Source: Myxococcota bacterium
GTDB lineage: Bacteria; Myxococcota_C; UBA6777
Direction of reading: 5' to 3'
DNA length: 15,486 bases
NCBI GenBank assembly: GCA_963169055.1
Contig: CAUJFU010000203.1
Coordinates: 1-15,486, forward strand
This document shows, piece after piece, positions 13,154 to 15,486 of this stretch. Numbering within the stretch: the first letter of the stretch is position 1; the number at the start of each line of letters is the position of its first letter. The notes beneath the pieces are model-generated. The model saw only the letters and a program-made list of their open reading frames with translations. It was not told where the DNA came from and did not search any database. Made by a program: the position numbers and the translations under genes.

Positions 13154-14473
13154 TCAGCGTTCGCCTTTGCATTCTGTCGGAACAACCGCAGGGGTTCCGT
13201 CAGGATTGACGACGCCTTGGACGTACCAACACATATCGAGCAGTTGCTTGTCCGTAAAATACTGTCCTGCGGCGAGGCGTTCTTTGCCTGTGTTGTCGAG
13301 CTGAGGGCCTTTGAAAGGCAATTGTTGGCCTTCCACGCCCTCTTTGACGAGTTGAGGAATGAAGCCTTGCACTTGGATGCGGGCAGTCCCGGAAACTGTG
13401 GGGCTGATCTCGGAAAGGTACACCACGCTATCGTTTCGATCGGAGCGCATGGACTCCCACACAGTAACGGAAGGATCCCATGTCCCATTTTTCATTTTAT
13501 CGATGATGCGTGCGACGATCGGACCCCAATTCCAGTAAGCAGAAGTGAGGCAAGTTCGGGGCCCAAAGCTACAAATGTTCAAACTGTTATAACCGATGGT
13601 GTAGGCGTTGAGTCCTTTCTTTGTGGTGCGAGGCTGGCCGTCCTTATTTTCGACGTATTCGAGAGGGATCGAGGTGTTGGAGTGGCCGTGGATCACATCC
13701 ACTTCGTTGTCGAGAAGTTCTTGAGTGAGGATGGGTTCCTTTTTTGCGTCAAACCAAGTCGAGATCCAGACGACCGAGACGGTGGCTTGGGGGTTGATCG
13801 TGCGTACACCGTTGGTAAATGCGTTGATATGGCGGACCAACTGGGGGATCGCAACCGTCACGACGATGCCGACACGGTTGGTTTTGGTGGTGGCTCCAGC
13901 GACCATCCCAGCGAGCCATTCTGCTTGATACATCCGACCAAAGTAAGAACCCATATTGCGGCCTGTTTCAAAGCCTGCGCAGGTGAGAAAGCTGGTGTTG
14001 GGGTGAAGTGAGGTTTTAGAGAGGAGAGGGACAAGATAATCGGAACTTGCGCCGATGATCACGTTGTAGCCGCGCTGGATAAAATCTTCCATCTGAGCGG
14101 GAGCGGCGGTCGGACTGATGGACTCAGCGAAAGCGGTCTCATAACCCAAGCTGGCAAGGTGTTGTCGGCCTTGGTTGTGTGCCCAGACCCAGCCATAATC
14201 ACCGACAGGGCCGCTGAGAAGATAGGCAATTCGCGGTTTAGAAAGCGGAGGGCGAAAAGGACTATCTGGATCATGCTCGACTCCGCCATCTTCGGGGTTT
14301 TCTGTGGCCGAACCTTCGGCCACGCAGAAGCCTCCTTGGCAAACAAAACCGTTGGTGCAAGCGCGGCTTTCGTTGCAAGGGAAACGGATACCCGACCAGT
14401 CAAACGCCCCTGTACAGGCGATGCTTGCAAGGGCCATCGAGAGGGCAACGGCAAGGAAACAGAGATGTCGCAT
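13154..14473 (-). CDS. BMP/PnrA-family substrate-binding lipoprotein
   Basis: The ATG at 14473 has GGAGG four bases upstream. Of the 439 residues, 1-19 are a signal sequence and Cys20 lies in SIAC, an imperfect lipobox. A small Cys module (33-50: FPCNESRACTNGFVCQGGFC) and an acidic linker (51-78) come before a Bmp/PnrA/TmpC-type binding domain (PF02608 type, about 80-425). That domain has RIAYLLSGPVGDYGWVWAHN (81-100), YNVIIGASSDYLVPLL (136-151), CAGFETGRNMGSYFGRMYQA (165-184) and FKGPQLDNTG (387-396), and a final WYVQGVVNPDG. In characterised members (PnrA, BmpA) this fold binds purine nucleosides for an ABC importer. Here no permease or ATPase gene is adjacent, so the ligand and partner are unknown. 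The N-terminal Cys module is like that of the kelch/SUMF1 lipoprotein. No transcription terminator was seen after the stop. Confidence 0.92.
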   Translation of the reverse strand: MRHLCFLAVALSMALASIACTGAFDWSGIRFPCNESRACTNGFVCQGGFCVAEGSATENPEDGGVEHDPDSPFRPPLSKPRIAYLLSGPVGDYGWVWAHNQGRQHLASLGYETAFAESISPTAAPAQMEDFIQRGYNVIIGASSDYLVPLLSKTSLHPNTSFLTCAGFETGRNMGSYFGRMYQAEWLAGMVAGATTKTNRVGIVVTVAIPQLVRHINAFTNGVRTINPQATVSVVWISTWFDAKKEPILTQELLDNEVDVIHGHSNTSIPLEYVENKDGQPRTTKKGLNAYTIGYNSLNICSFGPRTCLTSAYWNWGPIVARIIDKMKNGTWDPSVTVWESMRSDRNDSVVYLSEISPTVSGTARIQVQGFIPQLVKEGVEGQQLPFKGPQLDNTGKERLAAGQYFTDKQLLDMCWYVQGVVNPDGTPAVVPTECKGER

Positions 14474-14564
14474 GAGTCCTCCAAAGGAAGATAATTTGGT
14501 TTAAGAAGTAGGACTTGATAGCACTCGGTCAGGTCGGAATCTGTTGGCAACGAAATCGATCCGT

Positions 14565-14594
14565 TTTATGTTTCGACACAAAGAGGCATCGCAA
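14565..14594 (-). promoter_or_regulatory. Weak sigma70-like promoter candidate for the BMP lipoprotein gene
   Basis: On the minus strand, TTGCGA (14594-14589), an 18-base spacer, then CATAAA (14570-14565), with four of six matches each. It lies about 90 bases before the ATG at 14473, in the 230-base spacer after recN. The match is poor and it may be chance. Confidence 0.25.
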
Positions 14595-14703
14595 CGCGCA
14601 GCGAAATGTACCACACACAGACATTGGTTTCACCGAGGTTTTTTTAGAACAGCAGCGTAGGAGAGCAGTCGCCTTGTTTTCTGGATGGACTCTTGTGGGG
14701 GGG

Positions 14704-15486
14704 CTAGGCACGTGGGCTTTTGGAAGACTTCTTAGATGACCGTTCATCCTTGGTTTTTTTGGTCTCCAAAGCAGCAGAAATCCCGTCCGACGGTGAGCCG
14801 CTTGTCAGCGCGGTGTCCGTGACATCGGATACTCCGCGTTTCTTTGCCTTGCTGCTCGACGTCCCGTTCTTTTCTGCTTTGTTGCTTGGTGTCCCGTTGT
14901 CTTCTGCTTTGTGGCTCGATGTCCCGTTGTCTTCTGCTTTGTGGCTCGGTGTCGCGTTGTTTTCTGCTTGGGTGGGGGTTGGGTGAGCGAGGCGGATGCG
15001 TTGCACAGAAGCGTCGATATCGGGAGTGGTTTGGCCGACATGGGCTTGATGAATCAAGCGGCGAGCGTGCGCAAGACTTTCGTCTGTGATCTCCGCCCCA
15101 CCGAGCATTCGTGCGATCTCTAGCTCGCGCTGTGCTTGGGTCAGTTGAGAGATCGTCGAATGTGTGCGCCCGTCTTCTTCGGTCTTGAGGATCTGGTAAT
15201 GCGTATCTGAAAAACAAGCGATCTGCGGCAGGTGGGTGATGCAAAAGACTTGGCGTCTTGCGGCGATCTTTTTGATCTTTTCACCGATGATCGTAGCCGT
15301 AAATCCGCCGATTCCGGCGTCGACTTCATCAAAGACGCACGTCGGCACAGGTTCTCTCTCTGTTAAGATCTGCTTGAGAGCGAGCATGATCCGGCTCAAT
15401 TCGCCGCCGCTGGCTGTGCGATGAAGTGGTCGGGGTTCTTCGCCCGGGTTGCTTGAAAGAAGGAACTGCACAAAGTCCATACCCAC
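14704..15486 (-). CDS. recN: RecN DNA repair protein, C-terminal part with an unusual repetitive tail
   Basis: Only the C-terminal 260 codons are in the window; the frame is open to the right edge, where a GTG is an internal valine codon. RecN is an SMC-like ATPase of double-strand break repair. Here one sees SNPGEEPRPLHR (12-23), the ABC signature ASGGELSR (25-32), Walker B CVFDEVDAGIGG (50-61), the H-loop ITHLPQIA (83-90) and EIARMLGGAEIT (123-134), all typical of RecN's nucleotide-binding half. Most RecN proteins end shortly after that point. This one goes on for about 110 residues with a tail rich in Ser, Lys, Asn and Thr, made mostly of a ten-residue repeat (for example TPSHKAEDNG), and ends KKSSKSPRA. 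The core identification is very secure; the tail's role is unknown. Confidence 0.97.
   Translation of the reverse strand: MGMDFVQFLLSSNPGEEPRPLHRTASGGELSRIMLALKQILTEREPVPTCVFDEVDAGIGGFTATIIGEKIKKIAARRQVFCITHLPQIACFSDTHYQILKTEEDGRTHSTISQLTQAQRELEIARMLGGAEITDESLAHARRLIHQAHVGQTTPDIDASVQRIRLAHPTPTQAENNATPSHKAEDNGTSSHKAEDNGTPSNKAEKNGTSSSKAKKRGVSDVTDTALTSGSPSDGISAALETKKTKDERSSKKSSKSPRA
14841..14969 (-). repeat. Four 30-base repeats plus a partial in the recN tail
   Basis: Units start at 14841, 14871, 14901 and 14931, with a partial at 14961. They contain recurring blocks TTCTGCTTTGT and GTCCCGTTGT. Each encodes ten residues of the kind KAEDNGTxSH. The central two units are almost identical and the outer ones have diverged, as expected for slippage-driven growth. 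Confidence 0.88.

Overview
The window reads as chromosome of a Gram-negative bacterium of the Myxococcota (old Deltaproteobacteria) type. The evidence is the protein repertoire: secreted von Willebrand A proteins with MopE-type CDGxDNDCDGxxDE repeats, a C-terminal tail resembling the MYXO-CTERM sorting signal, a membrane Ser/Thr kinase with the HRDVSPQN catalytic loop common in myxobacteria, a SUMF1-type lipoprotein, and a cytoplasmic protein resembling the MXAN_5187 family. The genus cannot be named from this sequence. No rRNA, tRNA, CRISPR array, transposase or phage gene was seen.

Layout. Positions 1-1762 (minus) hold a von Willebrand A/MopE-repeat protein whose C-terminus runs off the left edge. 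A 453-base divergent spacer follows. At 2216-3462 there is a two-gene plus-strand operon: a coiled-coil MXAN_5187-like protein and a secreted, cysteine-containing protein. Everything to the right is on the minus strand. Reading leftwards from the right edge, it is: the C-terminal half of RecN (15486-14704, running in from outside), a BMP/PnrA-like lipoprotein (14473-13154), a second and larger von Willebrand A/MopE protein (12876-10246), a kelch-like/SUMF1 lipoprotein (10103-7803), a TPR membrane protein 26 bases behind it (7776-6667), a transmembrane Ser/Thr kinase (6357-4387), and a small lipoprotein (4096-3539) convergent with the plus-strand pair.

How it may work together (inference). Seven of the nine coding regions appear to be exported or membrane-bound, and many are disulfide-rich or carry calcium- or metal-binding motifs. 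The kelch/SUMF1 lipoprotein and the TPR protein look like one transcription unit. The kinase downstream has its own candidate promoter and could couple envelope state to cytoplasmic phosphorylation. The two von Willebrand A proteins are paralogues with the same order of modules and the same 48-residue repeat period. They suggest a surface adhesion or matrix function. RecN (DNA repair) is unrelated housekeeping at the edge.

Non-coding structure includes a 26/27-base tandem repeat between the TPR and kinase genes, a perfect palindrome followed by six T in the divergent spacer, a 28-base-period repeat upstream of the large von Willebrand A gene, a hairpin between convergent genes, and a few sigma70-like promoter candidates. 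All were judged by eye and nothing was computed.
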